From RUG11241 sp964560085 (lineage in GTDB: Bacteria; Bacillota_I; Bacilli_A; RF39; UBA660): DNA of 64,000 nt. The notes beneath the pieces are model-generated. The model saw only the letters and a list, made by a program, of their open reading frames with translations. It ran no database searches and was not told the DNA's origin. Below are positions 51,911 through 61,162 of this stretch, piece by piece. The DNA is taken from NCBI GenBank assembly GCA_964560085.1, contig CAZLKF010000005.1:1-64000 (forward strand), written 5' to 3'. The stretch's first letter is position 1. Each line of letters opens with the position of its first letter. The position numbers and the translations under genes are program-made.

Positions 51911-54067
51911 ATGATAATTGAAGTATTAGTTGAAATTAAAGCTTGGAAAATTGATAAGACTTTTTCTTATCATGTTCCAGATCATTTAAAAGCCAAAATT
52001 GAAGTTGGGAAAAGAGTATTAGTTCCTTTTAATAATCGTGAATTAGAAGGATTTATTTTAAAGATAGTTGATAAAGTTGATTATGAAATAAAAGACATCA
52101 TTGATGTTGTTGATGAGCATCCAATTTTGAATGATGAGTTATTAGAATTAGGTAATTATATTAAGAAAAAAACTTTATGCAATTTAATTAGTGCTTACCA
52201 AACAATGTTGCCAACCGCTTTAAAAGCAAAAAAAAATACAAATATTAATAAAAAGTATCTATCTTATATATCTTTTAATGTATCAAAAGATGTTAAATTA
52301 ACCCCTAAGCAGATTGAATTAATTGAATTAATTGGAAATAAGAAAATATTAAAAAGTGATATCAAAAGTAAAAGTATTTTGAAAAGTCTTATTGAGAAAA
52401 ATATCTTAAAAGAAGAAAAAATTGAAGAATATCGTTTAAAGAATGATGAAATAACTATCAAGGATAAAAAAGTTGAATTAACTAGTGATCAAACAAATGT
52501 TATAAATGAAGTTTTAAGAAACCTTAAGGAGTTTATTCCATATCTTCTTCATGGTGTGACTGGTTCAGGAAAAACAGAAGTCTATATGCAAATAATCGAA
52601 CAAGTTTTAAAAGAAAAAAAGCAGATTATTGTTTTAGTTCCAGAAATAAGTTTAACACCACAACTAGTAAATACATTTAAGAGTCGTTTTAAAGATAATA
52701 TTGCTATTTTACACAGTGCTTTAAGTGATGGTGAAAAATATGATGAATGGCGAAAAATAGAACGACATGAAGTATCAATTGTAATTGGTGCCCGCAGTGC
52801 TATATTTGCACCTTTAACTAACATAGGATTGATAGTAATTGATGAGGAACATTCAGATTCATACAAGCAAGAAAACAATCCACGTTATAACACCATAGAA
52901 GTGGCTATATGGCGAGCAAAATACAATAAATGTCCAGTAATCATGGGAAGTGCTACTCCAAGCGTAGAAAGCTTTGTAAGGGCAAAAAACGGCATTTATC
53001 ATTTGCTAGAATTGAAAAATCGTATTAATAATAATTTACCAAAAACTTATTTAATTGATATGCGTGAGTCAATTAAAAATGGTTATAAATTATTATCTAA
53101 GCCACTTATTGATGCAATAAATAAGAGATTAAGCAATAAAGAACAAATAATTATTCTTCTAAATAGAAGAGGATATTCAACTAATGTTACTTGCCATGAT
53201 TGTGGTTATACATCGACTTGTCCTGCTTGTGATATTCCGTTAGTTTATCATAAATCATCTAATACAATGCGTTGTCATTATTGTGGATATGGAACAAAAG
53301 TCGTAACCATATGCCCTAATTGCAAAAGCAAGAACATTGATTTTTATGGATTAGGAACTCAAAAATTAGAAGAAGAATTAAATAAAATGTTCAATGCACG
53401 AATTGTTAGGATGGATGTTGATACAACTAGTAAAAAGGGAAGTCATAGTAAAATTATTAATGAGTTTATGAATTACAAATATGATATTTTAGTTGGAACA
53501 CAGATGATTGCTAAAGGACTAGATTTTCCTAATGTCACATTAGTTGGAGTTGTAAATGGTGATGCTTCATTAAATATGCCTGATTTTAGGGCTGGTGAAC
53601 GAACTTTTCAACTTTTAAATCAAATTGCTGGTCGAAGTGGTAGAGCCGAAAAATTTGGAGAAGTTTATATTCAAGTTTTTAATACGGAGCACTATAGTAT
53701 TACATGTGCAGCTTCTAATGATTATGAATCGTATATCAATCAAGAATTAGCAATTAGGAGACGATTAAATTATCCACCATATTATAATTTGTTAGTGATA
53801 AAAATTTCTAGTAAAAATGAAGAGGATATTCAAAAAGAAAGTCAAAAAATTGTACAATATCTTCGCCAAAAATTAGAAAGTCATAATTATATTTTAGGTC
53901 CCAGTCCTTCCAATATGCCTAAGATGAATAATATTTATTATTACCAAATAATTGTAAAATATAAAAATACAAGTGAAATAATTGAAGAAATTAAATATAT
54001 TAAAAATAAGTATAATGACAAAAATAAAGTTAGTGTTGATATTGACTTTAATCCATTAAAAATATAG
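51911..54067 (+). CDS. priA: Primosomal helicase PriA
   Basis: 718 residues from ATG at 51911 (GAGGTGGAAT upstream). The N-terminal DNA-binding domain (EVLVEIKAWKIDKTFSYHVP) is followed by a superfamily 2 helicase core with Walker A HGVTGSGKTEVY, DEEH box VIDEEHSDSYKQE and GSATPSVES. The zinc-binding insert has paired Cys (CHDCGY, CPACD, CHYCGY, CPNCK), and the GTQMIAKGLDFPNVT and QIAGRSGRAE motifs follow. PriA restarts stalled replication forks. fmt follows, as often seen in Firmicutes. Confidence 0.96.
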   Translation: MIIEVLVEIKAWKIDKTFSYHVPDHLKAKIEVGKRVLVPFNNRELEGFILKIVDKVDYEIKDIIDVVDEHPILNDELLELGNYIKKKTLCNLISAYQTMLPTALKAKKNTNINKKYLSYISFNVSKDVKLTPKQIELIELIGNKKILKSDIKSKSILKSLIEKNILKEEKIEEYRLKNDEITIKDKKVELTSDQTNVINEVLRNLKEFIPYLLHGVTGSGKTEVYMQIIEQVLKEKKQIIVLVPEISLTPQLVNTFKSRFKDNIAILHSALSDGEKYDEWRKIERHEVSIVIGARSAIFAPLTNIGLIVIDEEHSDSYKQENNPRYNTIEVAIWRAKYNKCPVIMGSATPSVESFVRAKNGIYHLLELKNRINNNLPKTYLIDMRESIKNGYKLLSKPLIDAINKRLSNKEQIIILLNRRGYSTNVTCHDCGYTSTCPACDIPLVYHKSSNTMRCHYCGYGTKVVTICPNCKSKNIDFYGLGTQKLEEELNKMFNARIVRMDVDTTSKKGSHSKIINEFMNYKYDILVGTQMIAKGLDFPNVTLVGVVNGDASLNMPDFRAGERTFQLLNQIAGRSGRAEKFGEVYIQVFNTEHYSITCAASNDYESYINQELAIRRRLNYPPYYNLLVIKISSKNEEDIQKESQKIVQYLRQKLESHNYILGPSPSNMPKMNNIYYYQIIVKYKNTSEIIEEIKYIKNKYNDKNKVSVDIDFNPLKI

Positions 54068-54109
54068 TAAATAAGCGACATATGTGCTAAAATGATACTA
54101 GGTGATATT

Positions 54110-55051
54110 GTGAAAGATGTTAAAGTAATATTTATGGGAACACCAGATTTTAGTGTTCCAATATTAAAAGAACTAATTATAAAAACTAATGTTATAGCAG
54201 TTGTAACTCAACCCGATGCTATCGTTGGGCGTAAAAATGAATTAGTTTTTTCAAGTGTTAAAAAAGAAGCAGTCAATAATAACATTAAAGTTTTTCAACC
54301 AACAAAGATTCGTAAGGAATTCACTGACATTATAGCATTAAAACCAGATATGATAATTACTTGTGCATATGGGCAAATTATTCCTAAAGAGATTTTAGAT
54401 TGTCCAAAATATGGGTGTATTAATGTTCATGCTTCTTATCTTCCTTATTTAAGAGGTGGTGCTCCAATTCATCATGCCATTATTGATGGGTATAAAGAAA
54501 CAGGCGTAACTATTATGTATATGAATGAAAAGATGGATGAAGGAGATATAATATCACAAGAAAAAATAGCAATTTTGGATAGTGATACAGCTGCAAGTTT
54601 ACATGACAAATTAAGTATTATAGGGCGAGATTTATTGATTGAAACATTACCAACCATAATTAATGGAACAAATGCAAGAATTCCTCAAGATCATTCAAGG
54701 GCAACTTATGGTTACAATATTAAGAGAGAAGAAGAGAAAATCGACTTTAATCGAACAAGCAGAGATATTTTTAATCAAGTAAGAGGACTAAATTCATGGC
54801 CAGGTTCATATGCCTTACTTAATGACAAAATTCTAAAAATATGGGAAGTCGAATTAACAGACTTTCAATTTCCTTCTAAAGAGAATGGAGCGATTACTAA
54901 ATTATATAAAACTGGAATAGGTGTTAAAGTAGCTGATGGCGAAATTATTTTAAAAGTAATTCAACCAGAAGGAAAAGGTAAAATGAAAGCAATCGATTAT
55001 ATTAACGGATTAAAAGACAAAGAACAATTTGTTAATACAGTTTTGAGGTGA
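54110..55051 (+). CDS. fmt: Methionyl-tRNA formyltransferase
   Basis: 313 residues from GTG at 54110, 5 bases after AGGTGAT. An in-frame ATG at 54092 has no ribosome site and sits at the promoter (TGCTAAAAT). The N-terminal KVIFMGTPDFSVPIL is the family hallmark. The catalytic Asn-His pair lies in CINVHASYLPYLRGGAPIHH, with the Asp region in YMNEKMDEGDII. The C-terminal tRNA-binding domain starts near RGLNSWPGSYA. It formylates initiator Met-tRNA. Confidence 0.96.
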   Translation: MKDVKVIFMGTPDFSVPILKELIIKTNVIAVVTQPDAIVGRKNELVFSSVKKEAVNNNIKVFQPTKIRKEFTDIIALKPDMIITCAYGQIIPKEILDCPKYGCINVHASYLPYLRGGAPIHHAIIDGYKETGVTIMYMNEKMDEGDIISQEKIAILDSDTAASLHDKLSIIGRDLLIETLPTIINGTNARIPQDHSRATYGYNIKREEEKIDFNRTSRDIFNQVRGLNSWPGSYALLNDKILKIWEVELTDFQFPSKENGAITKLYKTGIGVKVADGEIILKVIQPEGKGKMKAIDYINGLKDKEQFVNTVLR

Positions 55052-55055
55052 GATA

Positions 55056-55691
55056 ATGAATAAAATAAAAGAAATATGGGATAATGGAAAAAATCGTGGA
55101 ATTATTATGTTAGTTTTATATTTTTGCCTTTTTGCTTATATTTTTGTAGTTTTTGGTGGAAAACAAAATGAAGTTATTTTACCAGAAAAACCACCAATAA
55201 AGGAAGAAATCAAAAAAATAACTAGTTATGAGTATGAATATGTATTTGATAATAATGTTATAAAAATAGTCAAGTATAATGACATTGTTAATTTTAAATT
55301 GTCAGAAAGTGATTATTATTATATTAATTCTGAATGTTATAAATTAGAAGCAGATTTACTTCATAAAGTTGATAATCCTCTAGAATACAATTTTGATTTT
55401 CTTGGTACTTTAACTGAATTGAAGGAATTGAGTACTTTAGAAAAAACCTCTAATTATACAAGTGGAGTACTTGAAGAAACATATAATGTTAATTTTGCTC
55501 AATTTCTGAATTTTTATGGTACTTCTAAAGAAGTAACTGAAGAAATGCTTAATTATTCAATCTTTTATGAAAATGATTCAGTAACAAAAATTGTTTTTAA
55601 TAACATAAATCTCCAAATAAATTATCTTAATTTAGATAATGTTTCGGAAATAAAAATTAATTATGAGTTTTATAAAGAAGGAGTGCAATAA
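55056..55691 (+). CDS. Single-pass membrane protein of unknown function
   Basis: 211 residues. A short basic N-terminus precedes one membrane segment (GIIMLVLYFCLFAYIFVVFG, about 15-35) and a predicted outside domain of about 170 residues, beta-rich and with an odd number of Tyr/Asn-rich strands. It starts 4 bases after fmt with GAGGTGAG as ribosome site, and the next gene overlaps its stop by one base. No family is recognised; probably an envelope protein. Confidence 0.65.
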   Translation: MNKIKEIWDNGKNRGIIMLVLYFCLFAYIFVVFGGKQNEVILPEKPPIKEEIKKITSYEYEYVFDNNVIKIVKYNDIVNFKLSESDYYYINSECYKLEADLLHKVDNPLEYNFDFLGTLTELKELSTLEKTSNYTSGVLEETYNVNFAQFLNFYGTSKEVTEEMLNYSIFYENDSVTKIVFNNINLQINYLNLDNVSEIKINYEFYKEGVQ

Positions 55692-55990
55692 TGAATTTAA
55701 TAATATTAGGTGTTGTTTTAATTATATTAATATTTATCTTTAAAAGTTTTAGGCGATTTTTATATAGTTTCGCGATAGTGGATATTTTATTAAGAATAAT
55801 TGCTTTTATTAATAGTCAATTGGTAATTGCCGAAATAAATAATATTTTGAATAAAATCCCTAGTTCTATATCCGACATAATAAAAACAGATAGTAATGGA
55901 ATTATATGTACGATATTATTATGGATTTACGTTGCTCTATATTTAACATTTATTTTCTATTTGGTTAAATCATTTTCTAGAAAAAAATAG
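55691..55990 (+). CDS. Small three-pass membrane protein
   Basis: 99 residues. Hydrophobic segments lie at about 2-20, 24-42 and 70-93 with a polar middle (NKIPSSISDIIKTDSNG) and a basic end (SRKK). ATG overlaps the upstream stop (TAATG), so it is coupled to the 55056 gene; the pair may form a complex. The family is not recognised. A terminator follows. Confidence 0.6.
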   Translation: MNLIILGVVLIILIFIFKSFRRFLYSFAIVDILLRIIAFINSQLVIAEINNILNKIPSSISDIIKTDSNGIICTILLWIYVALYLTFIFYLVKSFSRKK

Positions 55991-56015
55991 TTGAGAATAA
56001 ACTCAACTTTTTTTA
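55989..56015 (+). terminator. Terminator before the Tad operon
   Basis: Stem AGTTGAG / CTCAACT with loop AATAAA and a T run. Confidence 0.88.
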
Positions 56016-56027
56016 ATGAAAATTTTA

Positions 56028-56056
56028 TTGTTTAAAAGTTGATTATTTGATATAAT
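56028..56056 (+). promoter_or_regulatory. Promoter of the Tad operon
   Basis: TTGTTT (56028-56033), 17-base spacer, TATAAT (56051-56056) with extended TG. Confidence 0.7.
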
Positions 56057-56081
56057 TGATATGATAGGGAGGCTAGAATAA

Positions 56082-56417
56082 ATGGCAAATAAAAAAGGTC
56101 AAGCACTAGTTGAGTTTGTTTTGGTTTTTCCCATCTTTTTAATTATCATTTGCACAATTATTGAATTAGGTTCTATTACCTATCAAAAATATCAACTTGA
56201 AAGCAATTTGGATACAATTGTTGCAATGTATTTAAGAAATGATGAATCGTTAAATCGATATGTCAAAGAAAAAAAAATAACAATGGAAGTTAATAATGAT
56301 GATCAGAAGACAACTATCGATTTAACTAAGAAAATTGATATTGTAACACCTGTTTTAAAATCGATTTATGATAATAATTATGAGTTGAAAACAGAAAGAG
56401 TGTTTTTCAATGAATAA
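56082..56417 (+). CDS. TadE-like pseudopilin
   Basis: 111 residues. The N-terminal NKKGQALVEFVLVFPIFLII matches the TadE-type prepilin pattern: a short basic leader, Gly before the cleavage site, and Glu five residues in, followed by a hydrophobic helix. A short outside domain follows. First gene of the operon; it overlaps the next by 8 bases. It probably forms a minor pilus component after cleavage by a TadV-type peptidase that is not in the window. Confidence 0.8.
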   Translation: MANKKGQALVEFVLVFPIFLIIICTIIELGSITYQKYQLESNLDTIVAMYLRNDESLNRYVKEKKITMEVNNDDQKTTIDLTKKIDIVTPVLKSIYDNNYELKTERVFFNE

Positions 56418-56778
56418 AAAAGGTCAAGTATTAGTAACATTTGTTTTACTAATTCCATTAATAGTTATGTTTCTAGGATTTATTATTGATATAGGGAATT
56501 ATGCATTTATCAATAAAAAGATTGAAAATGTTTTAAATAATACTATAACATATGCCCTTGAGAATAAAGAAATAATAACTGAAGCAAGAATCGAAGAAAT
56601 AATTAATGATAATATTGATGATTATAAAAGTTTAAATATTAATATAAATGAAGATAATGTTATGATAAAAATTGTCAAGGAAAATAAAAGTGTTTTTAAT
56701 ATATTGGATGTTGGTATTAATAGAATTGAACTTAATTTCAGTGGTGATTTTATTACTAAAGAAATAACAAGAAAGTGA
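56410..56778 (+). CDS. TadG/TadE-like pseudopilin
   Basis: 122 residues beginning MNKKGQVLVTFVLLIPLIVM, the same KKGQ leader and hydrophobic helix as its neighbour but with Thr instead of Glu at the position after the leader, as in many TadG-like proteins. The outside domain is short, with no VWA domain. It overlaps the upstream gene and lies 10 bases before the ATPase gene. Likely a second minor component of the Tad apparatus. Confidence 0.7.
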   Translation: MNKKGQVLVTFVLLIPLIVMFLGFIIDIGNYAFINKKIENVLNNTITYALENKEIITEARIEEIINDNIDDYKSLNININEDNVMIKIVKENKSVFNILDVGINRIELNFSGDFITKEITRK

Positions 56779-56788
56779 GGAATCAATT

Positions 56789-57577
56789 ATGGCTATTAAA
56801 AAAGGTAAAGTTGTTGTTGTTACATCAGTAAAAGGTGGAGTCGGTAAGACAACAACTGTTTTAAACATAGCAGGAATCTTATCTTTAATGAAAAAAAAGA
56901 TTTTAATTATAGATGCTGATTTATATAATGGGGGAATTGCTATATCACTTGATGTTGAAAGTGATAAAGATGTTTACATTCTAACAGATGATTTAGCAAA
57001 TAACCGTTTTGATTATATTGAATCATATGTAAAACAATATAATGAACATATTGATATTCTAGCTGCTCCAAAAGACCCAAGAGAGGCAAGCAAAATCCAA
57101 AATAAGTATTTACAGATTATGATTGCCAAAGCTCGTATGCGTTACGATGTTGTTTTAATTGATTTAAATCATATTTTGGATATTAATAATTTAACAGTTC
57201 TTGATTATGCTGATTATATTTATTATTGTGTAACTAATGATATTGTCGATATTAAAGGTATAAAGACAATGATTGCAATTTATAAAGATATGAATAAAGA
57301 TAATTATCGTATCATATTAAATGAATCAAAAGATAAAAACAAAGAAGTAGTTAGCAAACTTGATTTAAAAAATATTATTAAAAATGATATTAATTACATC
57401 ATTCCAAGTTCGTTTTATATAAGTAATATTGGTTCTTATAATTTGAAAGGAACAATATTGACGTTGGATAAAGGTGTTAGATCAGGTCATAAAAAAGCAA
57501 TTAAAGTTTTTGAACAAATTGCTTCTGAAATTGTGAAAGAAGGGGAAAAAGATGGCGAAAAAGAAACTAGTTCATGA
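56789..57577 (+). CDS. tadZ: TadZ/CpaE-like MinD/ParA-family ATPase
   Basis: 262 residues. A deviant Walker A, SVKGGVGKTTTVLNIAG, Walker A' ILIIDADLYNGGIAISL and the LIDLNH region place it in the MinD/ParA class. In Tad operons this is TadZ/CpaE, which positions the secretion machine at the membrane. It is shorter than classical CpaE (no N-terminal receiver-like domain). It overlaps tadA by 26 bases. Confidence 0.85.
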   Translation: MAIKKGKVVVVTSVKGGVGKTTTVLNIAGILSLMKKKILIIDADLYNGGIAISLDVESDKDVYILTDDLANNRFDYIESYVKQYNEHIDILAAPKDPREASKIQNKYLQIMIAKARMRYDVVLIDLNHILDINNLTVLDYADYIYYCVTNDIVDIKGIKTMIAIYKDMNKDNYRIILNESKDKNKEVVSKLDLKNIIKNDINYIIPSSFYISNIGSYNLKGTILTLDKGVRSGHKKAIKVFEQIASEIVKEGEKDGEKETSS

Positions 57578-58874
57578 GTTCGGTCTTAATTCTGAGGAAA
57601 CAACTGAACGCATTGTCAGTGATTATGACGCATTTCCCAATAAAGAATTACTTGATGAATTACGAAATAAAATAATTCAAAATTTGATTGATAATAATTT
57701 GACAGGAAATACAACAAATGAATTCGTGAAAACTGAAATTGACAAATCATTAGTTGGTTATGATTTGTCAAACATTGAAAGAAGTTATATATATAATTTA
57801 ATTGATAATGAAATAAATGGTTATGGACCAATAACTGAATTGTTGGAAGATAAAGCAATAACGGAGATAATGGTTAATGGACCAAGTGAAATATATGTTG
57901 AAATAGATGGTCATATTATTTTAGATCATAGTGTTTCTTTTATTAATAGTGATCATATTGTTAGAACAATTCAAAGAATGATTCAACCATTAGGTCGAAC
58001 AATTGATACATCTAATCCGATGGTAGATGCCAGATTAGATGATGGATCACGTCTTAATGCCGTCGTTCCTCCTTTAGCAATAAAAGGACCGGTTATGACA
58101 ATTCGTAAGTTTAAAGAAGATTTAGCTTCAGTAGATGATTTACTTCGAAACGGGACTTTAACAAGTGAAATGGCCAGGTTTTTAGAAGCTTGTGTTAAAG
58201 AAAAAACCAACATTATTATAAGTGGTGGTACTGGTGGTGGAAAAACAACTTTATTAAATGTATTATCATCATTTATTAATGACTATGAGCGTATCATTAC
58301 AATTGAAGATGCTGCTGAGTTAAGATTGAAACAAAATCATGTTATTTCTTTAGAAACTCGCTTAGTTAATTATGAGGGTAGTGGCGAAATTACAATTCGT
58401 GATTTAGTAATCAATTCACTTCGTATGCGTCCAGATCGTATTATTGTTGGTGAAGTTCGTGGGAAAGAAGCTTTCGATATGCTTCAAGCTATGAATACAG
58501 GACATACAGGTAGTTTAACTACTATGCATGCTAATTCACCTATGGATGCTTTAAACAGACTAGAAACAATGATTTTAATGGCTGGAATGGAAATACCAAT
58601 TAAAGCTATTCGTGAATATATTGAGAATGCAATCAACTTAGTTGTTCATGTTGAAAGATTGTCTGATGGTCGTAGAAAAGTTACGAATATCAGTGAAATT
58701 GTTGGTTTTAAAGAAGATATCATCGAACTAAAAGAAATTTTTACATTTAAACAAACGGGAATCTTAGAAAATGGTGACATTGAAGGTGAGTTTGTTAAAC
58801 ATAAATATATACCAAATGTTTATAAGCGTTTAAAGATGCGTGGAATAAATGATTTAAAAGATATTTTTGAATAG
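57552..58874 (+). CDS. tadA: TadA/CpaF secretion ATPase
   Basis: 440 residues, a cytoplasmic hexameric type II/IV secretion ATPase that powers Tad pilus assembly. Walker A reads IISGGTGGGKTTLLN, the Asp box ITIEDAAELRL, Walker B MRPDRIIVGEVRGKEAFD, and the His box GHTGSLTTMHANSP. The N-terminal region has GYGPITELLEDKAITEIMVN, typical of CpaF. ATG is inside the end of tadZ, implying coupling. Confidence 0.95.
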   Translation: MAKKKLVHEFGLNSEETTERIVSDYDAFPNKELLDELRNKIIQNLIDNNLTGNTTNEFVKTEIDKSLVGYDLSNIERSYIYNLIDNEINGYGPITELLEDKAITEIMVNGPSEIYVEIDGHIILDHSVSFINSDHIVRTIQRMIQPLGRTIDTSNPMVDARLDDGSRLNAVVPPLAIKGPVMTIRKFKEDLASVDDLLRNGTLTSEMARFLEACVKEKTNIIISGGTGGGKTTLLNVLSSFINDYERIITIEDAAELRLKQNHVISLETRLVNYEGSGEITIRDLVINSLRMRPDRIIVGEVRGKEAFDMLQAMNTGHTGSLTTMHANSPMDALNRLETMILMAGMEIPIKAIREYIENAINLVVHVERLSDGRRKVTNISEIVGFKEDIIELKEIFTFKQTGILENGDIEGEFVKHKYIPNVYKRLKMRGINDLKDIFE

Positions 58875-58884
58875 GAGGATTTAT

Positions 58885-60396
58885 ATGGTTTCTGGAACAA
58901 ATGAATATTTTAGTGTTTTTGAACAAACAAAACCGATAAAAGATAACATAAGTATAACATTTACTCCAGACCATAATGTTACTTACTACAAATATGTTAT
59001 TTATAAAGATTCGATAATTTTTAAAGAGCAAGTCAATAATGGCGCTCAAGCAGTTTTTATTCCTCTCAATGCAACCGGCGAATATCAAATAAAAGTTTAT
59101 GAGATGATTGATGGTGAATCCAAAGAAATTTCAAGTGGAATGTATTTAATTGATAAAGAAGCACCAACAATTGATGCTGGTGATTTAGTGGTTGAAATGC
59201 AACAAGGAGCTATTCTTGACATCATGGGTGGCGTTAAAGCTTATGATGCACAAGAAGGGGATATAACAAGCAAAATAACCACTAATGCTGATGAATTGGA
59301 TTTTACAACACTTGGTTTAAAAAGATTAGTTTATACTGTCAGTGATGAGGCAGGAAATATCACAACTAAAGCAGTTAATATTAATGTTTTAAAAGGAACT
59401 ACATCTAGTTTAGTTGCTGTTCAAGGAGTAATTATTACTTTATTAGTTGTTTTTTCACTTCTAATCTTGTATTTGAAAAAAAGTATTAATTTAGAGAAGA
59501 GAATAGCAAAATATAGTATTGAACCTTTAACTGATAAATCAAAATCATTATTTGATAATTTTTTAGAAAGATATTATCATATATTAGAGAAACTTAGGGC
59601 AGTGCTAGAAAGATCAGTTTTCTTGCAAAAATATTCTAAAAAGTATGATAAATATGTCTTTGTTGTCAATCGTGTTTATCAAAGTGGAATGGATTTTGTT
59701 ACTAGCAAGTTTGTAGTTGCTTTCGTCTTTATATTTATTGCTATATTTTCTAAAACTTTACAATATGAATTATTAAAAATATATGAAATTTGTTTACCAC
59801 TTGTCGTGGGGTTCTTTATCCCGGATTTGATTTACGTTTCAATTTATAAAAAACATTGTGCAACAATTGAAAATGACTTGTTGCAGGCGGTAATGATTAT
59901 GAATAACGCCTTTAAATCAGGCCGAAGCATTACACAGGCAATTTATTTAGTAACAACAGAATTAGATGGACCAATAGCTGAAGAATTTAAGAAACTTTAT
60001 TTAGAAATTAATTTGGGTTTATCAATCGAGATTGCATTTCAAAGGTTGCAAGCGCGAATTCCAATCGAGGAAGTAAGCTACTTAACAGCCTCAATTAGTA
60101 TCTTAAATAAAACTGGTGGTAATATCATTAAGGTATTTACATCAATTGAAAAAACTTTATTCAATAAAAAGAAATTAAAGTTAGAACTTGCCTCTTTAAC
60201 AGGAAGTTCAAAAATAATTTCGTATGTCTTATTTTGTGTGCCAGTATTATTTGTTGTCTTTATTTCTCTTCTGGATTCAACTTACTTTGTTCCTTTCTTT
60301 ACAACTACATTAGGTTTTATTCTTCTAGCATTAATGATTATTGTTTATGCATTATATATTGTATTTGTAATTAAAATAATGAAGGTGAAATTATGA
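58885..60396 (+). CDS. tadB: TadB-like platform protein with an N-terminal Ig-like ectodomain
   Basis: 503 residues from ATG at 58885 after AGGAGGAT; a TTG at 58867 would overlap tadA. The first 180 residues are an unusual addition: a beta-domain (about 1-90) and an Ig-like/HYR-type domain (about 92-178) with DKEAPTIDAGDLVVEM and VYTVSDEAGNITTKAV. A membrane segment (VAVQGVIITLLVVFSLLILYL) followed by KKS predicts that these face outside. The rest is standard TadB: membrane segments near 270-320, the T2SSF helical domain (ENDLLQAVMIMNNAFKSGRS, SILNKTGGNI), and C-terminal segments. It overlaps tadC by 4 bases. Confidence 0.85.
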   Translation: MVSGTNEYFSVFEQTKPIKDNISITFTPDHNVTYYKYVIYKDSIIFKEQVNNGAQAVFIPLNATGEYQIKVYEMIDGESKEISSGMYLIDKEAPTIDAGDLVVEMQQGAILDIMGGVKAYDAQEGDITSKITTNADELDFTTLGLKRLVYTVSDEAGNITTKAVNINVLKGTTSSLVAVQGVIITLLVVFSLLILYLKKSINLEKRIAKYSIEPLTDKSKSLFDNFLERYYHILEKLRAVLERSVFLQKYSKKYDKYVFVVNRVYQSGMDFVTSKFVVAFVFIFIAIFSKTLQYELLKIYEICLPLVVGFFIPDLIYVSIYKKHCATIENDLLQAVMIMNNAFKSGRSITQAIYLVTTELDGPIAEEFKKLYLEINLGLSIEIAFQRLQARIPIEEVSYLTASISILNKTGGNIIKVFTSIEKTLFNKKKLKLELASLTGSSKIISYVLFCVPVLFVVFISLLDSTYFVPFFTTTLGFILLALMIIVYALYIVFVIKIMKVKL

Positions 60397-61088
60397 AAAA
60401 TGGTTTTATAAGAAAAATATATAGTGATACTTTAGTCAATAAAATTGAAGCAAAAATTAGGCTGATGGGTGACACAAAGTTAACGGTTATGACATTCTTG
60501 AATTTTCGGATAATTACAACAATAATTGTTTTCTTTATTGCATTGTATACAACTGATTTAGGTTATGTTTTTGGACCTTTAGCAGCAATTGCTTGGTATT
60601 ATTTGTTCTATTATTTTATGCTAGAAATTCCAATCAAAAAAAGAGGGCAGAAGTTAAATAGAGAAGCCTTAGACTTTTTTGAAATATTGACATTAACTTT
60701 AGAATCTGGGCGTAATTTAGAAAATTCTCTAGAAATAGCTGCTGCTAATGTTCATTCTGAGTTATCAGATGAGTTTAAAAAGGCCTTAGTTGAAGTAAAA
60801 TTAGGACGCTCTTTAATGGAATCGCTAGATATGATGAAATCACGTATTCCTTCAGAAACTATTAATAATATTGTTTTAAACATTACACAGACCAATATAT
60901 TTGGTAATAGTATTTTAGAAACAATGTATAATCAAATAGAGTTTTTAAGAGATAAAGAGATTCTAGAAATAAAAGGACAAATAAATAAAATACCAAATAA
61001 AATAAGTATTGTTTCAGTTTTATTCATTTTGCCTTTAATTTTATTAATCATTTTAGGGCCATATTTAATTTCGTTTTTAACAAATTAA
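60393..61088 (+). CDS. tadC: TadC-like platform protein
   Basis: 231 residues with two N-terminal membrane segments (about 33-75), a cytoplasmic T2SSF domain (DFFEILTLTLESGRNLENSL, VKLGRSLMESLDMM) and a C-terminal membrane segment (VLFILPLILLIILGPYLI). It pairs with TadB to form the inner-membrane platform of the Tad machine. ATG overlaps the tadB stop. Last gene of the operon. Confidence 0.9.
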   Translation: MKNGFIRKIYSDTLVNKIEAKIRLMGDTKLTVMTFLNFRIITTIIVFFIALYTTDLGYVFGPLAAIAWYYLFYYFMLEIPIKKRGQKLNREALDFFEILTLTLESGRNLENSLEIAAANVHSELSDEFKKALVEVKLGRSLMESLDMMKSRIPSETINNIVLNITQTNIFGNSILETMYNQIEFLRDKEILEIKGQINKIPNKISIVSVLFILPLILLIILGPYLISFLTN

Positions 61089-61093
61089 GTGAT

Positions 61094-61116
61094 AAACAGG
61101 TTAAACCCTGTTTTTT
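61094..61116 (+). terminator. Terminator of the Tad operon
   Basis: Stem AAACAGG / CCTGTTT with a 6-base loop and T residues. The next promoter's -35 box starts two bases later. Confidence 0.8.
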
Positions 61117-61117
61117 C

Positions 61118-61146
61118 TTGCTAAAACAAGTAAAAAATGGTAAGAT
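61118..61146 (+). promoter_or_regulatory. Promoter of the RNHCP-ruvAB-queA unit
   Basis: TTGCTA (61118-61123), 17-base spacer, TAAGAT (61141-61146). The TTG that opens the long frame here is this -35 box, so translation cannot start there. Confidence 0.6.
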
Positions 61147-61162
61147 TTTATTGGTGAAACAT

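Noticed and set aside
54092..54109. Upstream ATG as start of fmt
   Set aside because: It sits at the promoter with no ribosome site; GTG at 54110 follows AGGTGAT at proper spacing and gives the usual N-terminus.
61118..61162. TTG at 61118 as start of the RNHCP gene
   Set aside because: It coincides with the -35 box of a TTGCTA-N17-TAAGAT promoter directly after a terminator, so it would not be in the mRNA.
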